A DNA stretch of 64,000 nt from Siphonodentalium dalli (lineage: Eukaryota > Mollusca > Scaphopoda > Gadilida > Siphonodentaliidae): positions 35,814,106 through 35,878,105 of the forward strand of contig CP136063.1 of the NCBI GenBank assembly GCA_032622095.1. The letters run 5' to 3'. A program made the position numbers and the translations under genes. Shown piece after piece: positions 1 to 12,699 of this stretch (position 1 is the first letter of the stretch; the number at the start of each line of letters is the position of its first letter). The notes below the pieces were generated by a model. That model searched no databases. It saw only the letters and a list, made by a program, of their open reading frames with translations, and had not been told where the DNA came from.

Positions 1-600
1 GCAATTTTTCATTTGAAGGTACATTTTATCGGCTCCAAATGGTAGGAACATCCAAATTAGCCAAAAAAGGTTCCTTCCAAGTGAAGATATTGTATGACTT
101 AATAATTTTAAACCATCAAAATTGTTCACAAGTTAGGATTGACCCACATGTATCGCTTTACCACAATCGCGAATTTCTTTTAAACAGTCACTGGTGGGTA
201 TAATTCATAGCTACCTTTGATTTCGGTATGTTTAACTATTGTTTCGTGAACCATATGTATTTCTTCATTACAAAAGTTGGTTTCAACATGCTCTACCGCG
301 GGTATAGGTATCTCGCAAACCAGAGCTATTTTATGCCTGGTGATTTACATATATGGATAATATCCATAAATGTACATCACTAGGTAGTAAAACAGCTATA
401 TTATGACCACGATCCCTGTGTGTGCTATTTTGCGTAATACTAAATTGGGCTGACCAACAGGCCGCGTTCTATTCATGTATATGTTCTGCGCATAGCTTAA
501 AATCGCAAAATCCCACACAGACACAGGGGTGATATGGTGACCTTCTCATATATAGTTTTCACATGGAATTGCAAATCTGTCGAATTAATCTCATCTACAG
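1..600. other. Non-coding flank / probable intron
   Basis: No coding signal was found. The last ~80 bases, including a stretch around 530-565 ('ggtgatatggtgaccttct'), resemble the sequence just upstream of the second TSP1 exon (about 3290-3330). They therefore look like the 3' end of an intron that was duplicated together with its exon. Confidence 0.5.
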
Positions 601-744
601 TACCTGAGTATTCAGAATGGATGGCTTGGAATCCGTGCAATGGCACTGTGGGAGATTCTACCAAAACCAGACAGCGCTATTGCATACAGCCGCCCAACTG
701 TTCGAACGGAACAATCATAGAGGAAACAGAGGAGTGTCAATTTG
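601..744 (+). CDS. Thrombospondin type 1-like exon, copy 1
   Basis: A 144-base exon bounded by a pyrimidine-poor but valid acceptor (ctacag at 595-600) and a strong donor (ttg/gtaagt at 745). Both ends are phase 1, the usual class 1-1 arrangement of shuffled extracellular modules. It encodes a short TSP1 module: EWMAW at the N-terminus, then one cysteine, a TKTRQRYC segment (the R-layer arginines of TSP1 repeats) and two further cysteines (PNC, EEC). The CSxTC pair of canonical TSP1 repeats is reduced to one cysteine (NPCNG), so the fold probably has two rather than three disulfides. It is expected to be extracellular, as one module of a larger protein. Its sister exon is at 3374-3496. The parent protein is not identifiable from the window; a link to the lectin exons at 25.9-28.7 kb is phase-compatible but unproven. 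Confidence 0.75.
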
Positions 745-765
745 GTAAGTACTGGAATTGTAGAC

Positions 766-1290
766 AAATGTCCGACCTCACATGTGTCACCTTGTTAAAT
801 GGTAAGCTGAAAATTACATTTATACTGCAATATTAGAGTAGTGTCCGACCTCACATTTGTCATCTTGTTAAATGGTAAGCTGAACATTACATTTATACTG
901 CAATATCAGAGTAGTGTCCTACCTCACACGTGTCATCTTGTTAAATGGTAAGCTGAACATTACATTTATACTGCAATATTAGAGTGGTGTCCGACTTCAC
1001 ATGTGTCACCTTGTTAAATGGTAAGCTGAACATTACATTTCTACTGCAATATTAGAGAAGTAACCGACCACACAGTAGTCACATTTTCAAATGGTAAGCT
1101 GAACATTACATTTCAAATGGAATATTAGGGACATGTTCGACCTCACAGTAACTGTCACATTTTCACATGGTAAGCTGAACACTACATTTCAAATGGAATA
1201 TTAGGGATATGTTCGACCTCACAGCTGTCACATATTCACATGGTAAGCTGAACATTACATTTTCCTGCTGGAATATTAGAGAAGTGTCAC
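766..1290. repeat. 73-bp minisatellite, about 7 units
   Basis: Seven head-to-tail units of about 73 bases. Each contains the phrases 'gaccTCACA', 'aatggtaagctgaacatta' and 'atattagaga'. The array begins 21 bases after the TSP1 donor, inside the intron. Every unit carries a donor-like 'ATGGTAAGC', so the intron holds seven potential decoy 5' splice sites. Left units are more alike than right units, which suggests growth from the left. Confidence 0.9.
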
Positions 1291-2261
1291 ATCGACAAAA
1301 CGGATGCATAACTTTCTTTTAGCAGACAAAACATATAATATTTTGAGATATTAACAATCAGTGCCAAAACGACAATATCTACTGAAGACATTATGATCGA
1401 TCACTGTACCGGGATAACTCATGACAGGTACGCGGGTACCAGGCGACCACTGAACCAGGTCGCATGGTGTTCAGAACATTGACATTGATAAGACTTGCAA
1501 TAAAATGGCCCATAAATCAACTGTTCTGTAGAACCGTATGCGTATCGCGGAGGTCAATCAGCTCATTAGGTGTAATCTCAGAAAAATGATACGGTATAGT
1601 TCGAAGAAAAACAATGAAGATGAAACTAATATCCTTACCGCGTTCACTTTTATATCATTAATGACCAGTGCATGCCCAGTGAGGTTGTGGGTTACCATAC
1701 CTCCGTTCCTAGATGGCACGATTCCAGATATGCCATACGCCACCAGAGACGATGGAAAAATCACTACCATCATAACTGCCATATGTTTAATGCTTCTTCG
1801 AAAGTCCGCACCGCTCGCGTTCGCTAATGCAACAACTATCCAGGTTCAGTTGATCATGACAATTACTGAGCTAGCACGCATACGAAAGGATATCAGTCAC
1901 GTTAAAGGTGCGAAGAGAACACATTGCGTGTATAAAGATACGCTGCACAAATTAAAACAATAATTGAACCTCCCCACGAAGCTCATCCAGTTGTACGAGG
2001 AACAATTTAATAGCGACAAGATACTTATCGAATACAAGAACAGCAAGAGCTCCAACAGCTCAATACGTATATGCATTCCTGTCTTACTGGGCAATACGAA
2101 ATTGTTGCATGAAAGTGATGCCACATCATTTGTGTGGCGGAATTATCTAGAGTAATATCTCGTTGGATTTGTCGATTTGATAACTTTCAGAGCAATCCAC
2201 TCTTTGCATTCAACGTCGACGGACCAAAAGTGAGTTTCCAGAAGGTCACTCGCGTGACTAA
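1291..2261. other. Unassigned intronic stretch with short open frames
   Basis: It holds a 141-codon plus-strand frame (1538-1963) followed by a 63-codon frame (1964-2155, no ATG at its start). Neither matches a family I recognise. Codon use and splice context are unconvincing and the opposite strand is equally open, so I do not call a gene. A decayed transposon fragment is possible. Confidence 0.3.
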
Positions 2262-2470
2262 AACATGCCCATTATTACCGAGGTGACGTGACCTGGTATA
2301 CACACGTGCATTGATGCCAAGGTGACGTCACGTACGTGATATATACCCGCTCATTATTGCCGAGGTGACGCCACTCACGTGATACACGCACGCTCATTAT
2401 TGCCAAGGCGACGTTGCTCACGTGATATACACACGCTCATTATTGCCAAGGTGACGTAATGGACATGTGA
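2262..2470. repeat. About 43-bp tandem repeat with CRE-like core
   Basis: Five imperfect units of roughly 40-46 bases with the common phrase 'ctcattattgccaaggtgac', each followed by an ACGTGA or GTCACG step. One unit contains the perfect palindrome TGACGTCA (a cAMP-response-element consensus), others have variants such as TGACGTGA. Any regulatory role is inference; the direct observation is a tandem repeat of palindrome-rich units. Confidence 0.8.
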
Positions 2471-3373
2471 ATGATGGTGTACGGAATGTCTTTGGTTCTA
2501 AATACACTTTCCAACATTAGCATCACATATCAAAGGCAAGTTAGTAATCAATCCATGTGTTGGTACAATTATGTTGCCGCATACACATGTCCCCTGGTGC
2601 GACAACACTTACATGCGTATATACAAGGCATACAGTCATGTACTGTTGTCGAAGCAGGGAACCTGTGCCTACGTACATATTTATGATCTTAGATGTTTCA
2701 CACAGGCAGTTGATTTTGCCCAGATCGTTTGGTTTAGCGAAACATCGCAATAATTACAACCTGAGAAATAAAACCCAGTGAAGCGACCAAACACCAACCG
2801 TTGCCGGGTATATCCTTACCCTCGGTAGAACAAGTTGGAATCAAATTGTGGTCAAAGACAAATTAAATATTGTTCACGTGTATTACCGTAAACAATTAAG
2901 GAATCAATAGTGGCTATGATCACATCAACGATGAATTATCTCCACCGTGTCTTTTCCATAAATTCGAGATGTTGGTAATTCGAGAACTGCGGCTAAGTCA
3001 TAACTTATTTTTCAACAGTGTTGGTGTTATAATTACTACATCATAGCATATCTTTACCGGGAGAGTTGTTCCTTAATTTGAAATATGCTGCCGTTTGGAA
3101 CCGAAAAAAAATATGTTTTTAATGGACAAGAATTTAACGGAAATTTGCGATGGGTGTGCACTGCCAGTTACCCTGTGTTGTACATGACAATCACATGTAG
3201 AACTAACGGAAATTAGGGAGGGTGTGTACTGCCATGATCTCTATGATTATGGCCTGCGTACATCCTAAAATACCAAAATCTCGCGTCCAGATACTGGTGT
3301 GATTTGATGACCTTCTCATACAGTTTACACATGTAACTACCGCACACATCACTCGTACGGATTTATTTTGCAG
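2471..3373. other. Intronic sequence between TSP1 exons
   Basis: No gene is supported. A partial tandem duplication of about 70 bases lies at roughly 3131-3235 (two copies of 'taacggaaatt...gggtgtg.actgcca'). The last 80 bases match the intron upstream of exon 601-744. Confidence 0.5.
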
Positions 3374-3496
3374 TACCAGATTATGCAGAATGGATGCCTT
3401 GGACCACGTGCAATGGCACAAAAACCAGACAACGATATTGCATACAGCTGCCCTGTCCGGACAGAGATATGATAGAGGAAACAGATAATTGTACAG
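3374..3496 (+). CDS. Thrombospondin type 1-like exon, copy 2
   Basis: A 123-base class 1-1 exon with acceptor attttgcag (3365-3373) and donor acag/gtaagt (from 3497). It encodes EWMPW, then TTCNG, TKTRQRYC and two later cysteines (LPC, DNC). This is the same four-cysteine TSP1 variant as at 601-744 but seven codons shorter, lacking the VGDS insert. Flanking intron sequence is also shared, so the pair arose by tandem exon duplication and both copies have kept intact frame and splice sites, which argues for selection. The role is probably a ligand-binding extracellular module; the partner is unknown. Confidence 0.75.
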
Positions 3497-3678
3497 GTAA
3501 GTACTGCGATAGTAAACAAACGTCATGCGAACGGTTTCGCAATATCACAAATATATAGGAAAATATATGGAACAATCCGAATGTTGAATTTGATAGGCCT
3601 GATATATTGATACATGTATCGTGCAAATTAATAAGCACAAATTCCGAAGAGTCTTTCTTCAGAGCGTTCATGATTATC

Positions 3679-4669
3679 ATTCACTAATATGCCTTCTATA
3701 CATTGCATACTAACATTTCTGATGCACCTTGGTTAATTGTTAGTATTGCACCTCTGACATTACATGAAATATTGAAATGTTTTTTTATCACATATTTGAC
3801 ACCAAGTTCGCCAAAGCTTCACTTTTCATGTTTGGAACAATCTTTTCTATCAAGGGTGTTTATTGTTTGATTTGTCTTAAGTGTCTCACACCGATGCGTG
3901 TTTAGGCAAAATACTCAAGATGTCTTGCAAAATGCAACTACATTTGGTAAAAAGTTTATTTTGCGCATGTATCCCGAACATTATTCTTTGTTGTTCCGAA
4001 AAGTAAGCAATCTGTGATTCACTTGGTAAATATTAAACATGTTACTTAATCAACCGGCAACTAATTGTGTTATATTCCTGTTGTCCCAATAGCATGGCCA
4101 TATAGTCACTCAAGCTATACATGTACATCCGTGACCATAGATGCACTGCAGGTATTCATATGCACATCACTAATGGTCATACAGCCCTTCCATATAAACA
4201 AATACCCCGCGTATCAACAACTCTTTGCTTACCCACACACCCCACTCATGATCATACCGCTACTTCTTGTATACCCAAGAACCCACAATGACAATACAAC
4301 CACGACATATATACATATACGTCCCGCCATGGCCACGTAATCCCAAAAGAACTTTTCTGCAAAATTCCATACTGCATCATTTAAAATTAATGTGGCATGC
4401 CTCACAAGGTGCTGGGGGGTGGGGCAGAACAGAACATTTAATTGTCAGTTGATTAATTAAATTATGCAACAACCAAGTGAGTGACAAATTGCTACCTTTT
4501 CGGAACAACAGAGTAATACTTGTGATATATGTGAACAAGCAACTTTTTACCAAATCTCTTTTTTTGCAAGCCATCTTGAGTAGTTTTCTCTCATTTGGTA
4601 CAGGTCAGAACAATAAACAACAGCAATGTTAGCATTCAAGGTGTATGTAAAGAAGGCATATTAGTGAAT
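3679..4669. mobile_element. 1-kb foldback element (long inverted repeats)
   Basis: The ends read 'attcactaatatgcct' on opposite strands (3679 and 4669). Similarity continues inward in patches: 'actcaagatg.cttgcaa' (about 3915 versus 4570), 'atttggtaaaaagtt', and 'tgttgttccgaaaag' (about 3990 versus 4505), ending at the 'cacttggt' arms near 4025/4470. The unique core, about 4030-4460, includes AC/AT-rich sequence. No transposase frame is present and the target duplication is not clear, so this is a MITE-like or foldback transposon of unknown superfamily. Confidence 0.7.
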
Positions 4670-6465
4670 TATATTCATCAACAACTCGTAAGCCACAGTA
4701 GGGCACGATTGGGCAACATTTACTGGTTTCCATCACTTGGCCGCCATTTTGTGGGCCGTTTTTAGACAAAGTGACAATATTTGTTCCATTGAATTGGAAC
4801 ATCCGTAAGCAGTACTCTGGCTCACTTAAATTGCCTAGTTCTGTACATTTATTGTAAGTGTAAACATAAAACAAAAAGCATAGTAAACAGATGACACATA
4901 TATGTACATTTCTTGTTGAAATATGTCGATAATTGTTGGTGAAATTTTATACCGCATTCTGTAAAATCGAAGTTTTGAGGGATCGGAAACGGCATAGACC
5001 CACAAAAGGGCATATTTCATTGCTCCAATGATCAATTAACATGAAAGATAAAAAAATAAAGTAACAATTCTCAACAAGTTCCAAGAAACAGAAAGTGATC
5101 TAGAAGAAAATAGTCCAACAAACGATCGAGTTATGGCCCTTTGATTGTAATTTGTTGGCGTTTCAATTTAAATATTAACTTATTTCAAAATGCCCAACTG
5201 CGGCAACTTCTTGCGTCCGTATTACATGAATGCTCTGTGCAGCTCGCTATCAGATTATCACTGACAATATGAACTAAAATCTGTATTAATATTAGGTTAG
5301 TTGAGTGTTACTAGAAGGAATGTATGTTGATTTTGTTGCGTTCCGTGGAGTACGAAGTTGGTCTGGCATTATGTCTTAAATAATTGCTGTAGACTCCACA
5401 ATCTACTAAATACTGTTTTGAGTTCAGATGCTTATTATATAAGTGCTCGTGTGAAAGACATTACCATAAACTTGATAACACAACCATGATAATGTTTCGT
5501 TATTTTGTCGATAATATTTCATTATTTTGAATTGTTTTGGTTGTGAAGATATACCCAACATTCAAACAACAGACCAGTGGTCCGTGTTCCATGTACCTAC
5601 ATCGCTATAATAGTCAAAATTTAGATTGAGCATATGTTTCGATTCATTGTTCACTATAGTATGATAGTGATAACGCGGAATGTCATCATGGAACGGCGTG
5701 GTAGACAGATCGTTAATATATGCCTATTTTAATCTATCGAGGCCAGTAGCACCATTTCCATGTTCGTGCACGATATGTGCCATAGATTCAATCAATTTAG
5801 ATCGTGTGACTTGTGTTGCTATTTTATTAGAGCAATGATATCAATCCCAAGTTTTGCACTTTGAGTTAGTGATGTAACAGTCATAGTTTGAACCAGCATA
5901 GTATATGCCTATATTTCGTGCATTGTAGATGCGGTATAAGTTTTATATTTGCATATTACATACAATCTTGTGTGGCATATCTTGTCTCTGGGACAACACC
6001 TTCTAAGGTAGACTCGCTTAGCTTCTATAAGTTTGCGTCAGGATTTATACATTGCATGCGACCTGTAATCTGGAAAGAACCAGTTTATTCCGGTCTTGTT
6101 AATGATCAACTCACACATGTGGCGCGACATGTTGTCGTATGTAGCATTATTTTGCGAGATTTGATACCCTTGCTCCTGCCGGAGTTGTTAATTAATCACT
6201 ACATGTATACGTGATTATCGTATAATTGTTATGTCAGTATAAATTTCCGCGTTTGTTTTAACGCCCGCCAATGTTGAAATTATTGAATTTCAAATTCCTG
6301 CATGAGTAAGACAGAATCTGTTTCCACTGGTTATCATTCGGTTACATTACGTAATATGTTATTGTGCCTCTCCTTTGCGTTTCAGAAATGTGACGGAATT
6401 CGAGTATTGATTTATTTTCTTTTTTGCTGTCACCTCTATTGGTTAGTTTATCAGCAAACATTTCA
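4670..6465. other. Unassigned AT-rich stretch
   Basis: Only short frames without family resemblance (for example 108 codons at 5888-6214) were found. No splice-bounded exon or repeat could be supported. Confidence 0.4.
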
Positions 6466-7165
6466 TGTTTTCTTTCGAAGTCAACTTCATTATTAGAGTT
6501 TCGGAGATACCGAGTACATTCACCAAAGATGAATGATTTGAAGTTGTCAGCTGAGTGACAAGATTCTCGGTGTAGGTACTGAAAATGTCAGTTGGTTTAG
6601 TGTGACATTTCATACCAAGAATACCCATTTCTTCAAACCGTTTACCTTTGAAGATATCTAGGTCAAGAAATGTACATTTTTGTTGGTTGATACTAAATGT
6701 ACATTTTAGTAAGTCATGTACGTTATTTGCAATTTAAAAGATTTTCAACATTTCTTCGGTATGTCCGTTGAATATGATGAGGCCATCGTCTCTGAATCGT
6801 TTGTGAAACAGTATTTTAATTTTGAGGGAATACCTCAATCAGTTAGATAATATGCCGATGTGTTGCTATATCACAAATGTCAGGGCTTGGTTTAGCCCCT
6901 TGAGCCGCTCCAATGATTTGTTTGAAGCATTTTCCATTAAACGTGAATTCATCGGTTACCAGAATGAGTTCAGCTATGTCCACAAGGTCATTATTTGGTG
7001 GCCTTTCTATTGGGTTCATGTCTTCCTGGCATTCATTCAGGTCGATTTTTAAGGCATCCTGTAGTTCACCGAATCTAAGGTTTGTATATAAACTAGTAAT
7101 ATCATATGTTACTAGTAAGATATTTCTCTCGAATGTTATTGACTCGAGATTATTAATGAGATTAA
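6466..7165 (-). pseudogene. Penelope-like reverse transcriptase relic
   Basis: Reading the minus strand with frame changes gives ordered RT blocks. TYDITSLYTNL (about 7100) is the first catalytic-Asp block typical of Penelope-like elements. FNGKCFKQI and GAKPSPDICDI (about 6880-6930) correspond to the F.Q..G..MGSPLSP block. FRDDGLIIF (about 6770) is the YxDD-type catalytic block. HTKPTD (about 6600), and in another frame YLHRESCH and FGECTRYLRN, form the thumb region shared by this class. At least two frameshifts and several stops make it inactive. The GIY-YIG endonuclease is not visible. Assignment to Penelope-like elements rests on motif order; a related RT family remains possible. Confidence 0.75.
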
Positions 7166-7570
7166 CTGTTCTTTAAACATATGTATCTTCATGGAGATAT
7201 CATAACCAGGTGTCCTCAAAATCTTAGTCTAACCTACTAGATTGATTGACACATCTCTATGTAACCCAATTGTCGTCTTTTATTTTTGCGAACTAATGTG
7301 TTTATGATGTTCATGTTTCATGCTATACCGTCTGAAGTATACGCAGGTGTAAATAAATACATAATTCTTTAATGGTGGGATGGATTAATTGCGGTAAACA
7401 AAATGACAATCACTCCGATCCGACAAGGTGAGCCACTACTTATATTCCATGTGTAAGAATCATGTTTTGGATATACAATTTATGAGAAATGTGTAGCACT
7501 TTGAGCGAGAGAATTCTCTATTCTCACCAAATATACACAGCATGCAGAGGGTTTCACATCACTTTAATTT

Positions 7571-7595
7571 GGGCAACGCCGGGTAACCCTGCTAG
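7571..7595 (+). mobile_element. Possible Helitron 3' terminus
   Basis: The string GGGCAACGCCGGGTAACC then CTAG followed by T is like the hairpin-plus-CTRR end of many invertebrate Helitrons. The 5' arm of the hairpin is degraded and no matching TC start was identified, so only the terminus is reported. It lies directly before an (AT)n tract. Confidence 0.35.
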
Positions 7596-7599
7596 TATA

Positions 7600-10191
7600 T
7601 ATATATATTTTTTTCTTATATTTATTATTTTATAGATAATTATTGATTAACTTTGGTATCTTATATATTTGTTAATTTGTTTATTAAATAGAGAATAACA
7701 AAGGAAGAGACAAAATGAATACACGCCATCGTTCTCTCAATCCAGGGCATTGGAGAGAGTAACTCTTCCATGCCCTGGCCTACTTTCTCACTTGTGACAC
7801 GTAATTATAAAATAGTTAAAGGATTTTTTTGCATACATCTCTCAACTTAAAAGAAAGACGAAGCAGCTATAATATCTATTACTTTTTGACATATTATTGT
7901 CCGAAAATGGGCTTTCTGTAGCAACAACAATGGTGATAAAGAACAATACATTAATATTTTGTCTTCAGAAAAATTTAAAATTTCTCTTATTACACAGCTA
8001 CAGTGGTCGATGGTGTGAAATATTTAAGGTTTGCAAAATCAGAGTTCCAAACACTATGTGCAGCTTTAATTAATTTAAGTTCTGAATTAACCATAAATAA
8101 TATAATTAGTAAATTTTAACAATATTGAAACTGTATTTTAAATATTGTAAATATTGGTTCAACAGCAATCGGGAAAATACACAACGCTCGCTTCGTTTGC
8201 ATTTCGGGCTGTGACTGAAACTGTTGTGATGTTCAAGAAAACCACTGTATCAATTGACGTTCCCGAAGTGTAATATATCATTAAAAAAAAAACAATGCTC
8301 AATATTGAAATTATATAAATTTGTAGATCGAGTACCGGGTAATTTATTATTTTCTGTGTTGATCAGGGTCACTTTGAAGGTCGTGTGTACTTTGGGCCTG
8401 AAAAATCGGGTTTTCAATATATAATACTATTATTTTATTTTTAAGGCATTTCGAAGTGTCAGCCACTGGTTATCGAAATTACGATTCAGATTACATTTTC
8501 CGTTGTATCTGTCGCATTCATACCTAAATTTGAGATCGCAAAGGAACAGGCGAGACGACAACTGCGTGAGCGTGAATTTTGTCCTATATACATGTATATA
8601 TTGTTTCAAAACCAGTAGGAAAAGATAACTTTTTGAATTTCTGTGTTCATGATCTATACCTATAATGATATTCTTTTGTGTTGGATTAACGGGGAACTGG
8701 TTGTTTCTTGTCCATGTTGAAATTTATATTATAACAGTTTGGACATGGGGACAATCCCAGAAAATATGAAAAAATTGTTTCTTGTACGTTTTGACAGCGA
8801 TTAAAAAAATCGTCGACTCGAAGGTTAGCCATCTTCATAATTTTCATTTCATTCATATGATGTCACCGTGTCGATTTCAGCGAAAATTGACGAACAACGT
8901 CATGGTTTAACTTTCCCCATTGACCGAATTCGCCTAAACCTGCATGCATGTATCTTCAGATTTGTTCGTGCATAATTATGTGTTTGTTTCGATTCCAGAC
9001 AATAGTATGATATTTATGGATTATCAGATGCATCTATGTACTATGTAGTCTTATGATAACAATTAATTCCATATTAAGAGTATGTTATTTAGTTTCGCAC
9101 AGTACAGTACAGTACAGTACCAAGTGCTGTACATTAAAGGCCAACCGTCGCACAGTAGAACGGTAAATTCATGATTTGAATCTGATTATATCAAATCACG
9201 AATTTCGATCACTTTGCACTCGTCCCGCAGGGTGTAGACTGTATTTACTAGTGTCGTTATTTATAATGTCATGTTTTCTGAATAAAAGGTCAACTACCGC
9301 TATGAATGAACTTAAATCGTAATTCAATATTCATAATTCTCATTTGCAGTAAGTGAAATAAATTATCGACGCAAAACGAAAAAAAAAACATAGACGATCA
9401 CCGTGTATCACACATATGGCAACATGCAAATAAATCTCCGGGTTTCCCTGTTGGTTACTTTCTCATACAATGAAGAACGTCTGTCTTAATTTTTTGATAG
9501 AATATTTTACTTCTCAGGATATGCCAATATCTCATTTTATATCTCATATCATATCGCATCGCATCGAAGACAATTATTCAGATACAAGAGACCAATATCG
9601 GGACATGCACTACGTTACAACCACATTGAACGTTGATTATTGCAAATAATATCAGTACTATATATGACAAAACAATCTTTATTGATAACTCTTTTCGTTG
9701 CGCCAACAAATACTAGTAACAGAGGTAAGACGATACATGCATCGAACATAATGATGTGGCCATTACAGTGGGTAAGAAAATCTTGATTGCCTTATATCGG
9801 ATTGAACCAATATTGCTTATGTTGAATAATATCACATAACGCTCTGTATTGTCTTTATCCAATTACAGTTACTTTCGAATTGAATATATGTTTTATATTC
9901 GTAAACTAAACATTCTTCCAATATCTCATGACAGAGACACCCGACGATTTCAAATGTATATATAATGCTACATGTATATTTCACCATAAACACATTTAAT
10001 TTAAAAATGACATGAATATACACAACCCAATGTCCCTAAATCGACAAATCGAACATGTAACGTGATGGGGTAAATCCATTCGAAGAACCGACTTTTGATT
10101 TATAATTTTTTTATTTAAAAAATTTCCGTTCAATAATTACATTTATGATTATCGATAGTTGCAAAACAAATGTCTCCAACTATATACCCTC
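7600..10191. other. Unassigned AT-rich stretch
   Basis: No gene was found. A short (AGTAC)n microsatellite lies at about 9098-9122 and a poly-A run at about 8283. The rest is AT-rich with only chance-length open frames. Confidence 0.45.
7742..7779. other. Isolated near-perfect hairpin
   Basis: CCAGGGCAT at 7743 pairs with ATGCCCTGG at 7771-7779, and the interior (ggagagagt / aactcttcc) extends the stem almost to the loop. No terminator role applies in an animal genome; it may be a small RNA precursor or a transposon end. Confidence 0.5.
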
Positions 10192-10199
10192 GTATTAAT

Positions 10200-11011
10200 T
10201 AGGAGTGCGAGATATGACCGGTTACATAGCCAAAAAATCGCGCATCGCGATACACAATTCTGTTCATCTATTATCCATTATTCGTTCTTTAAAATTGCTT
10301 TATTCACGCCGGAGAATAAGAATTAAATACAACGGCATGCAAAGAAGCATGATCAAGTCGTTCTACTAAGTCGATTAAATAGGTCAGCCACCTGTTCGTC
10401 GGTCATGCGTTTTGGCGTTGTTGTTTTTGTGTAAAGATTGATATACCATTGTCACCATTGGCACACAGAAGAGTTCGTTAATAGAAATGATGTCGCCAAA
10501 AGGCTCAAAATGTAAGTCGTGCTAATCATTTGTCGTTCATCGGACTTGAACTGCATATTAGAGAATTAAATCATTCCCGTTAACAGTCACCGATAAACAA
10601 TTGACATAAACGTGTCTCATCGCAAGACTCGCAGTAAACCGCGTCAATAGAGACAGCGTTCCGAACTTCCGAATTTTTGGATTACTCCCCCTGGACTGTG
10701 TTTAAATGAATTAAACAACAAACGTGGTATGTTTTTGTACTTGAAAGTCGTGTAATCCCATACGACCTTGGCCTTAAATAAAACATTCCAATGAACTGAA
10801 GTAGCTGGTATTGAAGGATTAATCAAATTAATGAACTATTAAATAATGACTATGATTGAATATATGTTTTTTTTTCCAACCAATTCACGAATCCCATATG
10901 AAGGGCTGCATCCATAAATACTAGGGTATCGTATCTAGATACGTATTGTATCGCGATCCGCATATCGCGATACGTATCGTATCGCGACACTGGGCGTACC
11001 TCCCACCCCTA
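10200..11011. mobile_element. Non-autonomous hAT transposon with 8-bp TSD
   Basis: The 812-base element is flanked by perfect 8-bp direct repeats GTATTAAT (10192-10199 and 11012-11019). The termini are short inverted repeats: TAGGAGTGCGAGA on the left and TAGGGGTGGGAGG on the right, read inward. Subterminal sequence at the right (about 10940-10990) is packed with TATCGCGATACG-type palindromes, as in many animal hAT elements. An 8-bp duplication plus a TAGGGGTG end is diagnostic of hAT. No transposase is encoded; a 60-codon minus frame (10644-10826) has no recognisable domain. Confidence 0.9.
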
Positions 11012-12306
11012 GTATTAATACATCATTTTTAATAATTAAATTATTAAGAAAGTTGACAGCGCTAGAAGTGAATTTTCGCTACGAACACGTGACCTTCCAA
11101 ACCAATTACGATACCTCATTGGCTAACCACCTGTCACGTGTTCGTAAACAACTCACTTGCGCCCAAGTTTAGATACGCTAAGTTCCCGCGCTATGTATCG
11201 TTATTATTAACCCCGTGACCGGCAAGACAACTGTGTTGCACTATCACTCCAAAACGTGGAAAACTATTGGTCACATCCCGTTGCCACATCCCCCATTACT
11301 CATCTTAACTTCGTATGGTTCTTTTGTGTGACCAGATTGAAGCTGTCAAATTATACTAAAAGTTGTTAAAAAACATGGACACCTGAAGCCAATTTGGATT
11401 TCCCATTTGAATTCATTCACTGCATACCATAATGCCTAATTCAATAATGTTATGTGCACAAAAGTTGTGTTGTGTTCACATATTGTCATGCATACTTATA
11501 TATTTACATTTGTATATATGCTCTCCAAATTTGATGGAGGTGAACAATAAACTACACGTCTTGTGTCATCTAAAACAATTGCAACCAAAAGTTACGTTTC
11601 ACGTTTCAACTAAACAAATACAGACGAATTCGTGGACGCTAATGGAAATGGAGTTGTGCCCCCAACTGGTTAAATACAGATAGCCTTCAAAATAAGCTCA
11701 CTCGCAAACGCAGATTTTGATATATTGCACTATACATGTGAACACACCCGATCAAATCGAAACAGGCAAAACTTGTACATTTCGCAACATACACAATAGA
11801 CCCTTCACAAATTACGAATGAAATAATTCCACTTTCGAAAAATTGTCATCGTTGCAATAAATTGTCTAACTCGTCAAACTAACAATTATAAACATGCATG
11901 CATAAACAAGTGCATGCATGTTCACTTGTCTAATGGTACCGATGTATGCATGGATATCTTACATGTACGTGGCAAACACAGTTTGTCTATTTGTAAAGAC
12001 TTCATATCAATATATACCACACACGCGTTTCTCGGAATTCATGCATGTGCAAAGATAGGACGTAGCATGTCGTTTTGCGCAAGACACACGTGTCGATTTT
12101 ACTCAAACGTATTAAACCAGTTTTCGTTATTCGAAGTTTTACTCACGGTGCTTTTGAAAAAGCTAACCAATTCATCGGGAGTTATTGCATCAGACATGTC
12201 TGATACGGGGTTTTTCCCTTTTTATGCTGATAGATATCATTCCAAAAAGCCCTCGATTATGTAGTCGATCCCAGTCTATCTGATACATTCTCATGGCAAT
12301 TACTTT
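11012..12306. other. Unassigned stretch with CACGTG inverted repeat
   Basis: No gene was found. 'cgaacacgtga' (11081) and its complement 'tcacgtgttcg' (11133) form an inverted repeat around E-box cores. Open frames up to 116 codons (11914-12264) show no domain and overlap the R1 boundary region. Confidence 0.4.
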
Positions 12307-12697
12307 ACTTAAAGATACGGGCGGCGTTGGCGCTGTGTATGCTGTTAAAATATTCACATCCGCCAAAAACCACCATAAACAGAAATAGTAAAATATAGAC
12401 AGACTTTTTTCATATACCAATCAGAAATATGGCATAAACATTACGTTACTGTCAATGTTTTTCCCCTTTGTTATGTAAACAAAAGCAAAAAACGTTACAT
12501 TTCCTGCCTTTTGTTTAGATCAGTATATGGTAAATATAAAGAGCGCTATTTGTTACTGTTTTCCTGATATAGAAATAATAAAGAGCGGTTATATCATTTT
12601 TGTGTGATCAACCAATATAATTGTGCTGTGGTATTTAAACAGAAGCACAACTTATGTAACCCAAGCAGGCTCTTGTTTACGTACATCACCGTACGTC
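12307..12697 (-). repeat. Dispersed repeat R1, copy 1
   Basis: A ~390-base repeat, here reversed, matching 45690-46077 and 53096-53450. Shared landmarks in element orientation are 'gtaaacaagagcctg', 'cacaagttgtgcttctgttt', two 'aacgctctttat' words, 'gacaataacatactgttta', 'caaagtctgtctatatt', 'atggcggttttt' and a terminal 'gccgcccgtatcttta'. No box A/B and no open frame are seen; the class is unknown. Confidence 0.8.
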
Positions 12698-12699
12698 TT

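Noticed and set aside
1538-2155. Pair of plus frames (141 and 63 codons)
   Set aside because: No recognisable domain, the second lacks ATG, and both strands are open; kept only as an unassigned stretch.
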